Positions 19,136 to 28,145 are shown, counted from the stretch's first letter. The stretch: DNA of 64,000 nucleotides from Luteimonas sp. 9C (GCF_902506295.1 NZ_LR733312.1:727064-791063), one strand, 5' to 3'. Program-made: numbers and translations. The notes: a model not told the origin generated them from the sequence alone.

Positions 19136-22100
19136 GCATCGCCGAGCTGAGCCTGCGGCGCCCGGTCACCACCATCATGTGTTTCATCTCGATGGTGGTG
19201 ATCGGCCTGATCGCCTCGGTGCGCCTGCCGCTGGAGGCACTGCCCGACATCTCGGCGCCGTTCCTGTTCGTGCAGTTGCCCTACACCGGTGCCACCCCGG
19301 CCGAGGCGGAACAGAACCTGCTGCGACCGGCGGAAGAAACGCTGGCCACGATGAGCGGCATCAAGCGCATGCGCGGGCAGGCGGCCTCGGACGGCGCGTT
19401 CGTGATCCTCGAATTCAGCGACTGGGATCGCGACATCGCGATCAGCGCGTCCGAGGCGCGCGAGCGCATCGACGCGATCCGCGGCGATCTGCCCGACGAC
19501 TTCCGGCGCTATTTCGTGCAGAAGTTCTCGACCGCTGACCAGCCGGTCCTGCGGCTGCGCCTGGCGGCGAATGTCGATCTGTCCGGCAGCTACGAACTCA
19601 TCGACCGTCAGCTCAAGCGGCGCCTCGAGCGGGTGCCGGGCGTGGCGCGCGTGGAGATCAGCGGCGCGGCGCCGAACGAGGTCGAGATCGCAGTGCAGCC
19701 CGACCGCCTCACGGCACACGGCATCGAGCTCAATGCCCTCGCGACACGCCTGCGCGCGCTGAACTTCTCGGTGTCGGCGGGGCAGATCCTCGATGGCGGT
19801 CAGCGCCTGCGCGTGCAGCCGATCGGCGAGCTGGACGATCTGCAGCAGCTGCGCGACCTGGTCATCAACCCGCAGGGCCTGCGCCTGTCGGACGTGGCGG
19901 ACGTGCGCCTGCGGCCGCAACGCATGGACTACGGCCGGCGCCTGGACGGACGCGCGGCGGTGGGACTGGAGATCTACAAGGAACGCGATTCGAACCTCGT
20001 CGAGGTCGCGCGCACGGTGCTCGCGGAAGTCGAGAGCGCGCGCAGCGAACCGGGTCTCGAGGACATCGACGTCAAGGTCACCCAGAACATGGGCGAGGAA
20101 GTGACGTCGTCGCTGATGGAGCTGGTCGAGGCCGGCGCGATCGGCCTGGTGCTGTCGATCGTCGTGCTGTACTTCTTCCTGCGCCACTGGCCGTCGACGC
20201 TGATGGTGACGCTGGCCATTCCGATCTGTTTCATCATCACCCTGGGCTTCATGCATTTCTTCGACGTCACGCTCAACGTGCTGTCGCTGATGGGCCTGCT
20301 GCTCGCGGTCGGCATGCTGGTCGACAACGCGGTCGTGGTGGTGGAGAGCATCTACCAGGAACGCGAGCGCATGCCCGACCAGCCGTGGCTGGCGTCGGTG
20401 CTGGGCACGCGCCACGTCGCGATCGCGCTGTCGGCCGGTACGCTCTGCCACTGCATCGTGTTCGTGCCGAACCTGCTGGGCGAGACCAACCAGATCAGCA
20501 TCTTCATGACCCAGCTGGCGATCACCATTTCGGTGTCGCTGCTGGCGTCCTGGCTGGTGGCGGTGAGCCTGATTCCGATGATGGCGGCACGGATGAAGAC
20601 GCCGCCGGCCGTGGCCCGCCCCGACGGCCTGATCCCGCGTCTGCAGCGCCGTTACGCGCGCGTGCTGCGCTGGTCGCTGGAACATCGCGGCTGGAGCGTG
20701 GTGGGGATCGTGCTGGTCGTCGCCATGAGCCTGGTGCCGATGACCCAGACCAAGTTCGACATGTTCGGCGACGGCAGCGGCGGCAAGGAAATCCAGCTCT
20801 ACTACCAGTGGAAGGGCAGCTACAACCTGCAGCAGCGTTCCGACGAGGTGCGCCGGTTCGAGACCTTCCTCGACGAGAACCGAGACACCTACCGGATCAA
20901 GCAGCTCTATTCCTGGTTCGGAGAGGGTGGCGATTCCGGCACCATGATCACCTTCGACGATTCGGTCGGCGACACCAAGGCGTTGACCGAAGCCATCAGT
21001 GCGGCGCTGCCCAAGTCGGCCCGCGCGGAAGTCGGCGTGCGCGGCAGCGCGGGGCAGGGCGGTGGCGGCGGTGGTGGCGCCAGCCAGGGCGTGCAGGTGC
21101 AACTGGTCGGGGATTCGACCCAGGTGCTGCGCGAGATCGCGGACGGCGTGATCCCGATCCTGGCGGCCAATCCGGCGTTGCGCGACGTGCGCGTGGACGC
21201 GGGGGATCTCAACCAGGAACTCAACATCCGGGTCGATCGCGACCGCGCAGCGGCGTTCGGCTTCAGCGCCGAACAGGTCTCGAGCTTTGTCGGCCTCGCC
21301 TTGCGCGGCAGCCAGTTGCGCGAATTCCGCCGGGGCGAGGATGAAGTGCCGGTCTGGGTGCGTTTCGCAGGTGCCGAGCAGTTCAACGAAGCCGACATCG
21401 CCAGCTTCATGGTGCAGTCGCCCGATGGTCGCCGCGTGCCGCTGACCAGCCTGGTCGACATGCGCGTCGAGCCCGCGGCCAGCCGCATCACGCGCGCCGA
21501 CCGTCAGACCTCGCTGACGGTGCAGGCCAACCTCGCCGGCGAGACGACGATGCCCGACGCACGCAAGGCGCTCGAACAGACGCTCGAATCGATCCCGTTC
21601 CCGGCCGGCTACGGCTACACGTTCTCGGGCAGCGGGTTCGAGGACGATGCCGAAGCCAGCCGGCAGATGGTCTTCAATCTGCTGATCGCGGTGATCATGA
21701 TCTACGTGGTGATGGCGGCGGTGTTCGAGTCGCTGCTGTTCCCGGCGGCGATCATGAGCTGCGTGGTGTTCTCGGTGTTCGGCGTGTTCTGGCTGTTCTG
21801 GCTCACCGGCACCTCGTTCACGGTGATGGCCTTCATCGGCATCCTGGTGTTGATGGGCGTGGTGGTGAACAACGGCATCATCATGGTCGAGCACATCAAC
21901 AATCTCAGACGTCGCGGCATGTCGCGGCTCGAGGCGCTGGTCGAAGGCAGTCGCGAGCGCCTGCGGCCGATCCTGATGACCATGGGTACCGCGATCCTCG
22001 CGATGATTCCGATCTCGCTGAGCGACACCGTGGTGCTCGGCGGTCTGGCCTACTCGCCGATGGCGCGCGCGGTGGCCGGCGGTCTGGCGTTCTCGACGGT

Positions 22101-22221
22101 GGTGAGCCTGCTGTTCCTGCCGACGATCTACGCGATCCTCGACGACATGCGGCATGGCACCGCGCGCTTGATCCGGCGGGCGCGGGGTGTGCAGGGGGAG
22201 CCTGCTGCTGCCGCAGGCTGA
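19132..22221 (+). CDS. RND efflux pump subunit 2, altered proton-relay residues
   Basis: This 1029-residue RND permease follows the first pump with an ATGA overlap. The fold features are present, but the relay differs: TM4 reads MLVDNAVVVVESI (Asp398-Asn399 in place of Asp-Asp) and TM10 reads VVVNNGIIMVEH (Asn913 in place of Lys). A Gly-rich run (GGGGGGGASQG, about residues 643-653) lies in the second periplasmic loop. Paired, dissimilar pumps are known in MdtBC and MuxBC, which form mixed trimers. The arrangement suggests the same here, with proton transport mainly by subunit 1. Confidence 0.92.
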   Translation: MSIAELSLRRPVTTIMCFISMVVIGLIASVRLPLEALPDISAPFLFVQLPYTGATPAEAEQNLLRPAEETLATMSGIKRMRGQAASDGAFVILEFSDWDRDIAISASEARERIDAIRGDLPDDFRRYFVQKFSTADQPVLRLRLAANVDLSGSYELIDRQLKRRLERVPGVARVEISGAAPNEVEIAVQPDRLTAHGIELNALATRLRALNFSVSAGQILDGGQRLRVQPIGELDDLQQLRDLVINPQGLRLSDVADVRLRPQRMDYGRRLDGRAAVGLEIYKERDSNLVEVARTVLAEVESARSEPGLEDIDVKVTQNMGEEVTSSLMELVEAGAIGLVLSIVVLYFFLRHWPSTLMVTLAIPICFIITLGFMHFFDVTLNVLSLMGLLLAVGMLVDNAVVVVESIYQERERMPDQPWLASVLGTRHVAIALSAGTLCHCIVFVPNLLGETNQISIFMTQLAITISVSLLASWLVAVSLIPMMAARMKTPPAVARPDGLIPRLQRRYARVLRWSLEHRGWSVVGIVLVVAMSLVPMTQTKFDMFGDGSGGKEIQLYYQWKGSYNLQQRSDEVRRFETFLDENRDTYRIKQLYSWFGEGGDSGTMITFDDSVGDTKALTEAISAALPKSARAEVGVRGSAGQGGGGGGGASQGVQVQLVGDSTQVLREIADGVIPILAANPALRDVRVDAGDLNQELNIRVDRDRAAAFGFSAEQVSSFVGLALRGSQLREFRRGEDEVPVWVRFAGAEQFNEADIASFMVQSPDGRRVPLTSLVDMRVEPAASRITRADRQTSLTVQANLAGETTMPDARKALEQTLESIPFPAGYGYTFSGSGFEDDAEASRQMVFNLLIAVIMIYVVMAAVFESLLFPAAIMSCVVFSVFGVFWLFWLTGTSFTVMAFIGILVLMGVVVNNGIIMVEHINNLRRRGMSRLEALVEGSRERLRPILMTMGTAILAMIPISLSDTVVLGGLAYSPMARAVAGGLAFSTVVSLLFLPTIYAILDDMRHGTARLIRRARGVQGEPAAAAG

Positions 22222-22236
22222 TAGGCCTTTCCAGGT

Positions 22237-22268
22237 ACATGGCGCCCGATCGGGCGCCATGTTTTTTT
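22237..22268 (+). terminator. Rho-independent terminator of the RND operon
   Basis: A perfect 26 bp palindrome (ACATGGCGCCCG on the left arm) is followed directly by seven T residues. It begins about 15 bp after the second pump's stop codon. Confidence 0.95.
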
Positions 22269-22350
22269 GGCTTTGGCGCTCGTTCTGGCTTTGGCTTTGG
22301 ATTCTGGCCCTGGCCCAGGCCCCGGCATTAGCATTGGCATTGGCTTTCGG
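22262..22350. repeat. Low-complexity GGCTTT/GGCATT hexamer tract, left flank
   Basis: Irregular six-base repeats (TTTGGC, TTCTGG, CATTGG) run from the terminator to the start of the inverted-repeat element. On the minus strand they would encode Lys/Ala/Ser/Gly-rich junk. A tract of the same character, in the opposite orientation, lies beyond the other end of the element. Confidence 0.7.
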
Positions 22351-22361
22351 CCTTTGACTTC

Positions 22362-22872
22362 AATCGAGCCGTAAAGCGAGCCGAGCATCGCAGGGCGGCG
22401 GGGTCGGAGAGCAGCCCATGTCTGAGCGCAGCGAGTTTGGGCTGCGTGCCCCGTCGACCGAGAAGCGCAGGGGACCGCCGCGGCTGTATCGCGGCGGATC
22501 GCGTCCGGCGAAGACGGTTTTGCTTACTTTTGCCAAGACAAAAGTAAGCCGCGCGACAGCGCGGAAGCCCTGTACTTGATCTTCGCTCCTGCGATTGATT
22601 CTTTGCTTCGAATATCAAGGTCGCAAAGCGACGAGCGAAGAAGCCCGAGCAAGTGCAGGGCTTTCGCCCGCTGCGCGTGCGAGTCCCTTTTGGATGGACC
22701 CAAAAGGAACCAAAAGGTCCCTTCGCCGGACGCGAGCCGATGCGATACAGCCGCATCGGTCCCCTGTGCGCCTCGCCTGACGCAGCACGCAGCCCAAACT
22801 CGCTGCGCTCAGACATGGGCTGCTCTTCGGCCACGCCAGACTCCGGTGCTCGGCTCGCTTTACGGCTCGATT
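22362..22872. repeat. 0.5 kb imperfect inverted-repeat element with nested hairpins
   Basis: The outer 26 bases (22362-22387) are the perfect reverse complement of 22847-22872, and 22408-22448 of 22786-22826 over 41 bases. Further inward, 22464-22513 pairs imperfectly with the segment around 22720-22770 (shared CGCGTCCGGCGAAG). Each arm holds its own hairpin: GCTTACTTTTG/CAAAAGTAAGC at 22522-22549, and CCTTTTGG/CCAAAAGG at 22686-22707. A 72 bp piece recurs at 13203-13274. No transposase is encoded, so this looks like a non-autonomous dispersed repeat. Confidence 0.88.
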
Positions 22873-23010
22873 CCAGATAAAGAGCCACAGCGACAGCCAC
22901 GGCAACAGCAGCAACAGCAGCAGTAACAGCAACAGCAAAGCCTCAAGCCGAACGCGAAAAGCGAGAAGCGGAAGCAAGAAGCAAAGAGCTACCGAAGAGC
23001 CAAAAAACAG
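22873..23010. repeat. Low-complexity CAGCAA/GAAGC tract, right flank
   Basis: After the right arm of the element the sequence degenerates into (CAGCAA)n and then GAAGCAAGAAGCAAAG-type purine-rich repeats up to the end of the TraB-family gene. This is the counterpart of the left flank and resembles the short tail beyond copy A at 13.3 kb. Confidence 0.7.
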
Positions 23011-23080
23011 AAGCGCCCAAGCGCCTGCCTTGAAGAGAAGGCGAAACTTTGCGCCGTCACTTGCGTGCCAAACGCACGCG

Positions 23081-24301
23081 TCAGCTGAGCACCCTGCCGG
23101 CAATCCGCAAACCCGCCACCCACACCCCGATGCTCGAGCCGATGTTGGCGAGCAGGAAGCTCAGCAGCGTGCGCGAGACACGGTTGCGGTACCAGCCGCG
23201 CACGGTGCCGGCATCGTCGCGCAGGGAGAGGAAATCGTTGTAGGCGGGCTTGCGGATGTAGGCCTCCACCAGGCCGCTGAAGAGTCCGGGGGAGATGCCC
23301 GGCGGACGGATCGGCTTGAGCGGCGCGGCGATCGCGGCGGCCAGGATGCCGAGCGGATGCGACAGCGCAGCCAGGGCGCCCAGGGCCGCGAAACCGGCCG
23401 TGATCACGACCCACTCCTTGACCAGCTGACGGCCCAGTTCCGCGCCGCCCTGATAATAGCCCCAGCCGATCATCGCCACGATCGCCAGGGTGATCGCGGT
23501 CATCACCCAGCGGACGCTCCGGCCCTTGGGCGCGTGCTCCAGCGCGGCGCTCGTGGCTGCAGGATCCTCGCGGTCCTCGGCGAGGTGCCGCGCCAGGCCT
23601 GCGAGATGCCCGGCCCCGACCACGGCCAGCACGTCGCGCGCATCGCCGGCCTGTTCGCGCAATTTCGCGGCCATGTAGCGGTCGCGCTCGGCGATGATCG
23701 CTTCATAGAGCTGCGGACTGCTCTTGGCGAACTCGCCGAAACTCGATTCGAGCATGTCGCCCTGCTTAAGCTTCTCGATCTCCTCTTCGCCGAGTTCGTC
23801 GGACGCCATCAGGCCGCCGAGCAGGCTGCCGACCAGCTTCATGCGGCCGAAGAAACCGAGTTTCTTCGACGCGCGCTTGAACGTCAGGCCGACGTCGCGA
23901 TCGATCAGCGCGACCGGCAGGTCGCGTTCCTTCGCCAGCACGACCGCACGCTTGAGTTCGGCACCCGGTTCGATGCCGAGCTGTTCGGCGAGACGGCGCT
24001 GGTAGGCCGCCAGCGCGAGATTGGCCGCGAACAGCGCCACGCGCCCCTTGCGGATCACATCGACCAGGTTGAGTTTGGCGAGCGCGTCCGGATCGCTGAT
24101 GGCCTGCAGACGTTGCGCATCGAGTTCGACAGCCACCGCATCGAAGGCGCCGCTGCCGATCGCGTCCTCGACCGCCTCCACGCTGACCCGTGACACGTGC
24201 GCCGTACCGAGCAGGGTGTAGCGCACGCCGTCACGTTCGACGATCGCATGCGGCTGCGACTGCCAGGTCGTGGCGTCAGGTGGCGTCATCGGGTCGGTCA
24301 T
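23081..24301 (-). CDS. TraB/PrgY family membrane protein
   Basis: The 406-residue protein belongs to the TraB/PrgY/GumN superfamily, related to the Tiki/EreA-like metalloprotease fold. Family signatures are LLGTAHVSRVSVEAVEDAI near the N terminus, AVAVELDAQR, and VVGAGHLAGLARHL before the membrane part. About three or four spans follow in the C-terminal third (from about residue 275). In Enterococcus, PrgY limits a peptide pheromone; the role in proteobacteria is not established. The start could be ATG 24301 or 24289, with a third candidate at 24337. Confidence 0.85.
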   Translation of the reverse strand: MTDPMTPPDATTWQSQPHAIVERDGVRYTLLGTAHVSRVSVEAVEDAIGSGAFDAVAVELDAQRLQAISDPDALAKLNLVDVIRKGRVALFAANLALAAYQRRLAEQLGIEPGAELKRAVVLAKERDLPVALIDRDVGLTFKRASKKLGFFGRMKLVGSLLGGLMASDELGEEEIEKLKQGDMLESSFGEFAKSSPQLYEAIIAERDRYMAAKLREQAGDARDVLAVVGAGHLAGLARHLAEDREDPAATSAALEHAPKGRSVRWVMTAITLAIVAMIGWGYYQGGAELGRQLVKEWVVITAGFAALGALAALSHPLGILAAAIAAPLKPIRPPGISPGLFSGLVEAYIRKPAYNDFLSLRDDAGTVRGWYRNRVSRTLLSFLLANIGSSIGVWVAGLRIAGRVLS

Positions 24302-24522
24302 CGGATCAGTCTTCGGGTGGGGTGAGCGCGCGTGCACCGGGTGCGCGCGGCAGGCGGATGGGGTCGAATCACCGCCGGGGTTCGACGCGAGCCCCGGACG
24401 GTGCGCCGACGTGACGCGGGGAGCACTGTACCGGGGCGTCCGCCGTCGGCGTCATCCGATGGCGGGCATGGCATGCACCCGGTACGCAGCCGGCGACGGC
24501 GTGACACGGGCGCGTCAGCGGA

Positions 24523-25425
24523 TCAATCGATGTAGCGCTTGAGCAGATCCCCGTAAGCGTCGATGCGACGGTCGCGCAGGAACGGCCAGATGCGGCGGAC
24601 GTGCTCGCTGCGGCCGAGGTCCACCTCGCAGGTCAGCACGGTCGGCTCGGTCCCGGCCTCGGCCAGAAACTCGCCCTGCGGACCGAGCACATGGCTGTTG
24701 CCCCAGAAGTCGATGCCGGACGCGCCGATCGGCGACGGCTCGTGGCCGACGCGATTGCACGACAGCACGGGCAGGCCGTTGGCGACCGCATGGCCGCGAT
24801 GGCTGAGGATCCAGGCATCGCGCTGGCGCTTCTTCTCGCCGTCGACGTCGGTCGGATCCCAACCGATCGCGGTCGGATACAGCAGCAGGTCCGCACCGGC
24901 CAGCGCCATCAGGCGCGCGGCTTCCGGGTACCACTGGTCCCAGCACACGAGCAGGCCGAGCCGGCCGACGGACGTGTCGATCGGCTTGAAGCCGATGTCG
25001 CCCGGCGTGAAGTAGAACTTCTCGTAGAAGCCCGGGTCGTCCGGGATGTGCATCTTGCGGTACTTGCCCGCGGTGCTGCCGTCGGCGTCGAAGACCACGC
25101 CGGTGTTGTGGTACAGCCCCGCGGCGCGGCGTTCGAACAGCGAGCTGACCAGCACGACCTTGTGCTGCTTCGCCAGCGCGGCGAGGCGTTCGGTACTCGG
25201 TCCGGGAATCGGTTCCGCGAGATCGAACTCGTCGACCGACTCGTGCTGGCAGAAATAGGCGCCGTTGTGCAGTTCCTGCAGCAACACGAGCTTCGCGCCC
25301 TGCTTCGCGGCTTCGGCGACACGCGCTTCGATGATCGACAGGTTGGCGTCGGCATTGCCGGTGCCCTGGTCGATGACGGCGCGCTCCTGGATCAGCGCGA
25401 CGGGCAACGTGGTCTTGCGGGACAT
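24523..25425 (-). CDS. aguB: N-carbamoylputrescine amidase
   Basis: This 300-residue nitrilase-superfamily enzyme hydrolyses N-carbamoylputrescine to putrescine, the second step of the agmatine route. The catalytic triad is visible: Glu51 (LLQELHNGAYF), Lys124 (KYRKMHIPDDPGFYEKFYF) and Cys161 (LLVCWDQWYPEAARLMAL). The IPDDPGFYEK segment is typical of AguB rather than general nitrilases. aguA lies upstream on the same strand across a gap of about 216 bp with no visible gene or clear terminator, so the two may form one transcript. The frame extends further upstream; ATG 25425 gives the family length. Confidence 0.95.
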   Translation of the reverse strand: MSRKTTLPVALIQERAVIDQGTGNADANLSIIEARVAEAAKQGAKLVLLQELHNGAYFCQHESVDEFDLAEPIPGPSTERLAALAKQHKVVLVSSLFERRAAGLYHNTGVVFDADGSTAGKYRKMHIPDDPGFYEKFYFTPGDIGFKPIDTSVGRLGLLVCWDQWYPEAARLMALAGADLLLYPTAIGWDPTDVDGEKKRQRDAWILSHRGHAVANGLPVLSCNRVGHEPSPIGASGIDFWGNSHVLGPQGEFLAEAGTEPTVLTCEVDLGRSEHVRRIWPFLRDRRIDAYGDLLKRYID

Positions 25426-25641
25426 GGATTCGAACCCTCCTGGGATGACGACAATGCTAACGCGCGACTGCATGCGGGCAGCTAAACGCGTCGCTGCGCG
25501 CAGCGGCACACCCGATGCCGGCCACGACGCGCGCAGCCGCCGTCGGCGCGGACCGATACACGGCAAGCCCGCGGATCAGACGTCTGACAGAGGCGGTGCG
25601 AGCGCGCGGGTCGATGTGTAGCGCCCCACGACCTGCCGGTG

Positions 25642-26697
25642 TCAGCCGGGCAGCACGTCGCGCAACAGGCCCGTCGGCAGTTGCATGGTGATGCAATGCA
25701 GGCTGCCGTTCTGCCAGATCAGCGGCCGGCATGGCACCTGCACGATCTCGCGGCCCGGATGCGCCTGCGCGAGGACGGCCGCTGCGGCAGCATCCGCCGG
25801 ATCGCCGTAGGCCGGCATCAGCACCGCGCCATTGAGGATCAGATAGTTCGCGTAGCTCGCGGCGAGGCGGCGACCCGCGTCCAGCACCGGCCGCGCCCAG
25901 GGCAGTGGAAACAACCGATACGGCGCGCCATCGCGCGTCCGCAACGCCGCGATCTCGTCGGCCATCGCCTGCAGCTCCGCGTGATGCGGATCTGCAGGGT
26001 CGTCGCAGGCCTGGAACACGATCGCATCGTCCGGCGCGAAGCGGGCGAGGGTGTCGATGTGCGCGTCGGTGTCGTCGCCTTCCAGATAGCCGTGGTCCAG
26101 CCACAGCACGCGGTCCTGCGCCAGCCAGTCGGACAGTCTGGACGTCAGCACGTCACGCGGGACCTCGGGATGACGCTCGTGCAGGCAGCGCCAGGTCGTC
26201 AGCAAGGTGCCCGCACCGTCGGTCTCGATCGCACCGCCTTCGAGCGCGAAATCGATCTCGCGTCGCTGCGCTGCGTCGGTGAACACGCCGGCGGCATGCA
26301 GATGGCCGACCAGCTGATCGTCCTGGCGCGCGTCGAACTTGCCGCCCCAGCCGGTGAAGCGGAAATCGTTGAGCACGAACGTGGCATCGTCACGTCGGAG
26401 CGAGATGGGGCCCGAATCACGCAGCCACGTGTCGTCGTAGTCCGCCTCGACGAACTGGACGCGAGCCATGTCGATACGGTTCGACGCCAGGCGCACGTAG
26501 GCGTAGCTCTGGACATCCTCGTCCGGCACGCAGATCACGACGGGCTGGAAACGGGTGATCGCCGCCACCAGCGCGATGTACGTGTCTTCCACCTCGCCCA
26601 GGCGCGCGGCCCAGTCGGTGTCTTCGGTCGGCCACGCGATCAGGATCGCGGACTGGGGTTCCCACTCCGCGGGGAAGCGCAATGCGGTTTCGGTCAT
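25642..26697 (-). CDS. aguA: Agmatine deiminase
   Basis: AguA converts agmatine to N-carbamoylputrescine and ammonia, feeding AguB. The 351-residue protein of the peptidyl-arginine-deiminase fold shows WEPQSAILIAWP, DTWLRDSGPISL, FALEGGAIETDG and the catalytic cysteine in NGSLHCITMQLP (Cys335). It begins only 4 bp after the stop of a small exported protein gene on the same strand, implying cotranscription. With aguB it gives the cell an arginine-decarboxylase-derived route to putrescine. Confidence 0.95.
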   Translation of the reverse strand: MTETALRFPAEWEPQSAILIAWPTEDTDWAARLGEVEDTYIALVAAITRFQPVVICVPDEDVQSYAYVRLASNRIDMARVQFVEADYDDTWLRDSGPISLRRDDATFVLNDFRFTGWGGKFDARQDDQLVGHLHAAGVFTDAAQRREIDFALEGGAIETDGAGTLLTTWRCLHERHPEVPRDVLTSRLSDWLAQDRVLWLDHGYLEGDDTDAHIDTLARFAPDDAIVFQACDDPADPHHAELQAMADEIAALRTRDGAPYRLFPLPWARPVLDAGRRLAASYANYLILNGAVLMPAYGDPADAAAAAVLAQAHPGREIVQVPCRPLIWQNGSLHCITMQLPTGLLRDVLPG

Positions 26698-26701
26698 GGA
26701 C

Positions 26702-27043
26702 TCAACGGATGGCGGGCTTGGGGCCGATCTCCGATGCCGTGGCGCGATTGGCGACGGTATCGATGACCCGGTTCCGCTCGAAATAGACGGTGAAGGTGGG
26801 ATAGACCCAGCGGTTGATCGTCGGCCACTGGCGCTTCTGGCCGCCACGTGGATCCATGCGCTCGCTCGGCACGCCGAAACGCGCTTCCACGTCCGCCATC
26901 GACATGCCGCGGCTCGGCATGCCGGTATCGGCAGTCTGCTTGGTACGGTCGACGAGCAGGGTGTCCGCGGACGCGGGAAGGCTGGCGAGCAGCGCGCAGC
27001 TCAGCGCGGTGCCTGCAAGGATCGAAGCGAAGGAACGCGACAT
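26702..27043 (-). CDS. Small exported protein, possibly BamE/SmpA-like fold
   Basis: I do not recognise a named family with certainty. The 113-residue product has a signal peptide (about 1-26, ending LPASA). Its mature part, [20 protein letters not shown] then [25 protein letters not shown], resembles the short alpha/beta unit of BamE/SmpA-like proteins, where 'GMS..DV...G.P' precedes a W-Y and F-strand pattern. There is no lipobox, so it is probably periplasmic. ATG 27043 was chosen over upstream ATGs because it yields the signal peptide. aguA follows 4 bp downstream. Confidence 0.7.
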   Translation of the reverse strand: MSRSFASILAGTALSCALLASLPASADTLLVDRTKQTADTGMPSRGMSMADVEARFGVPSERMDPRGGQKRQWPTINRWVYPTFTVYFERNRVIDTVANRATASEIGPKPAIR

Positions 27044-27162
27044 GGCGGTGACTCCAGGGCAGGACAGCGGTGGACGGCGAAAGTGCCGGAACGGTGCTCG
27101 CGACTGTGTAGCAGAATTCGCGCGACGGCGACGCCACGCGGTGCAGCGGCAACGCCAAACGA

Positions 27163-27190
27163 AGAAAGGCCGCATCGCTGCGGCCTTTCT
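27163..27190 (-). terminator. Terminator downstream of the L36 gene
   Basis: A perfect 12 bp stem AGAAAGGCCGCA/TGCGGCCTTTCT closes a four-base loop. On the minus strand it lies about 35 bp after the L36 stop and ends in a short T-rich stretch. It separates rpmJ from the exported-protein/aguA genes. Confidence 0.85.
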
Positions 27191-27224
27191 CGCGTGCATG
27201 CCGCAGTCGCGGCTGCAACGCGTC

Positions 27225-27350
27225 TCAGCGCTGGCGCGCCTTGAAACGCGGGTTGGACTTGCAGATCACGAAGACCTTGCCGCGGCGACGCACTACCTTG
27301 CAATCGCGGTGGCGGGTCTTCGCCGACTTCAGGGACGACAGGACCTTCAT
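27225..27350 (-). CDS. rpmJ: 50S ribosomal protein L36, C-minus (YkgO) type
   Basis: This 41-codon gene encodes [20 protein letters not shown]... ending NPRFKARQR. It is bacterial L36 of the alternative type: the start MKVL-SLK.AK.RH.DC and CKSNPRFK match YkgO, whereas zinc-ribbon L36 starts MKVR.SVK..C..CK. The first Cys-x2-Cys pair of the zinc site is missing (only DC and IC remain), so it should not bind zinc in the usual way. It has its own terminator downstream and a purine-poor leader (GAGGTTTACC) upstream. Confidence 0.93.
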
Positions 27351-27467
27351 GGTAAACCTCTGGGATGGGATACAAGCAGCAAGCCGGCTATTCTAGCGGC
27401 TCTTTCCCCCACGATTCAAGCGCTTGGGTCATCCGTTCGCGGAGACGAGCCGGCGCAGGAGATGCAG

Positions 27468-28145
27468 ATGACGGAGACGGTGCCGGTTTTGACGATCGAC
27501 GGACCTTCAGGGTCCGGCAAGGGCACCATCAGCCGCGCGGTCGCGCAGCGGCTGGGTTGGCATTATCTCGATTCGGGCGCGCTTTACCGCGCGGTCGGCG
27601 TGGCGGCCGGCTGGGCCGACCTGGACCTCGACGACGGCGGCGCCCTGGTGCGCTGCACCTTCGACACGACCATCGCCTTCGACGAGAGCGGCGAAGAGTT
27701 GCGCGTACTGGTCAACGGCCATGACGCGACCGACGAACTGCGGACCGAAACCGCCGGCGCGGCTGCCTCGGCGATTGCCGCCATTCCGGAGGTCCGCGCC
27801 GCGCTCAAGGACCGGCAGCGGGCGTTCAGGGTGGCGCCGGGTCTGGTCGCCGACGGTCGCGACATGGGCACCGTGATCTTTCCGGACGCGGGCTGGAAGG
27901 TGTTCCTGACCGCGAGCGCGGAGGAGCGGGCGGATCGGCGCTATAAACAGTTGAAGAACAAGGGGGTTTCAGTGACAATGGACGGTCTGCTGCGCGAGAT
28001 CCTCGCCCGCGACGCCCGCGATGCCAACCGTGCGGTGGCGCCGTTGCGGCCGGCCGAAGACGCCGTCCGTATCGACACCACCGGTCAGGGCATCGAAGCC
28101 GTCGTCGACCGGGTCCTCGCGTTGTTCCCCGCACGCCACGTCTGA
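27468..28145 (+). CDS. cmk: Cytidylate kinase
   Basis: Cmk phosphorylates CMP and dCMP with ATP. The 225-residue protein has the P-loop [10 protein letters not shown] (residues 11-20), the [10 protein letters not shown] substrate segment, [15 protein letters not shown] and a lid region [11 protein letters not shown] chose ATG 27468 over ATG 27462 because AGGAGA lies immediately before the latter, leaving proper spacing only for the former. The cmk-rpsA-ihfB order downstream is conserved across gammaproteobacteria. Confidence 0.96.
   Translation: MTETVPVLTIDGPSGSGKGTISRAVAQRLGWHYLDSGALYRAVGVAAGWADLDLDDGGALVRCTFDTTIAFDESGEELRVLVNGHDATDELRTETAGAAASAIAAIPEVRAALKDRQRAFRVAPGLVADGRDMGTVIFPDAGWKVFLTASAEERADRRYKQLKNKGVSVTMDGLLREILARDARDANRAVAPLRPAEDAVRIDTTGQGIEAVVDRVLALFPARHV

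Larger units (their letters stand above)
22222..23080. other. Gene-free repeat region between the RND operon and the TraB-family gene
   Basis: I see no credible gene in this 859 bp. It contains a terminator, two low-complexity flanks and a long imperfect inverted-repeat element, each listed separately. Open frames across it encode only low-complexity or repeat-derived sequence. Confidence 0.8.

Noticed and set aside
22328..22900. A 190-codon minus-strand open frame over the inverted-repeat element
   Set aside because: Its sequence is dictated by repeats and inverted arms, and similar 'hypothetical proteins' appear to be repeat artefacts. No ribosome binding site is visible.
22871..23010. CAGCAA/GAAGC repeats considered as a CRISPR array
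   Set aside because: Repeats are 6 bp, irregular and without unique spacers; no cas genes are present.
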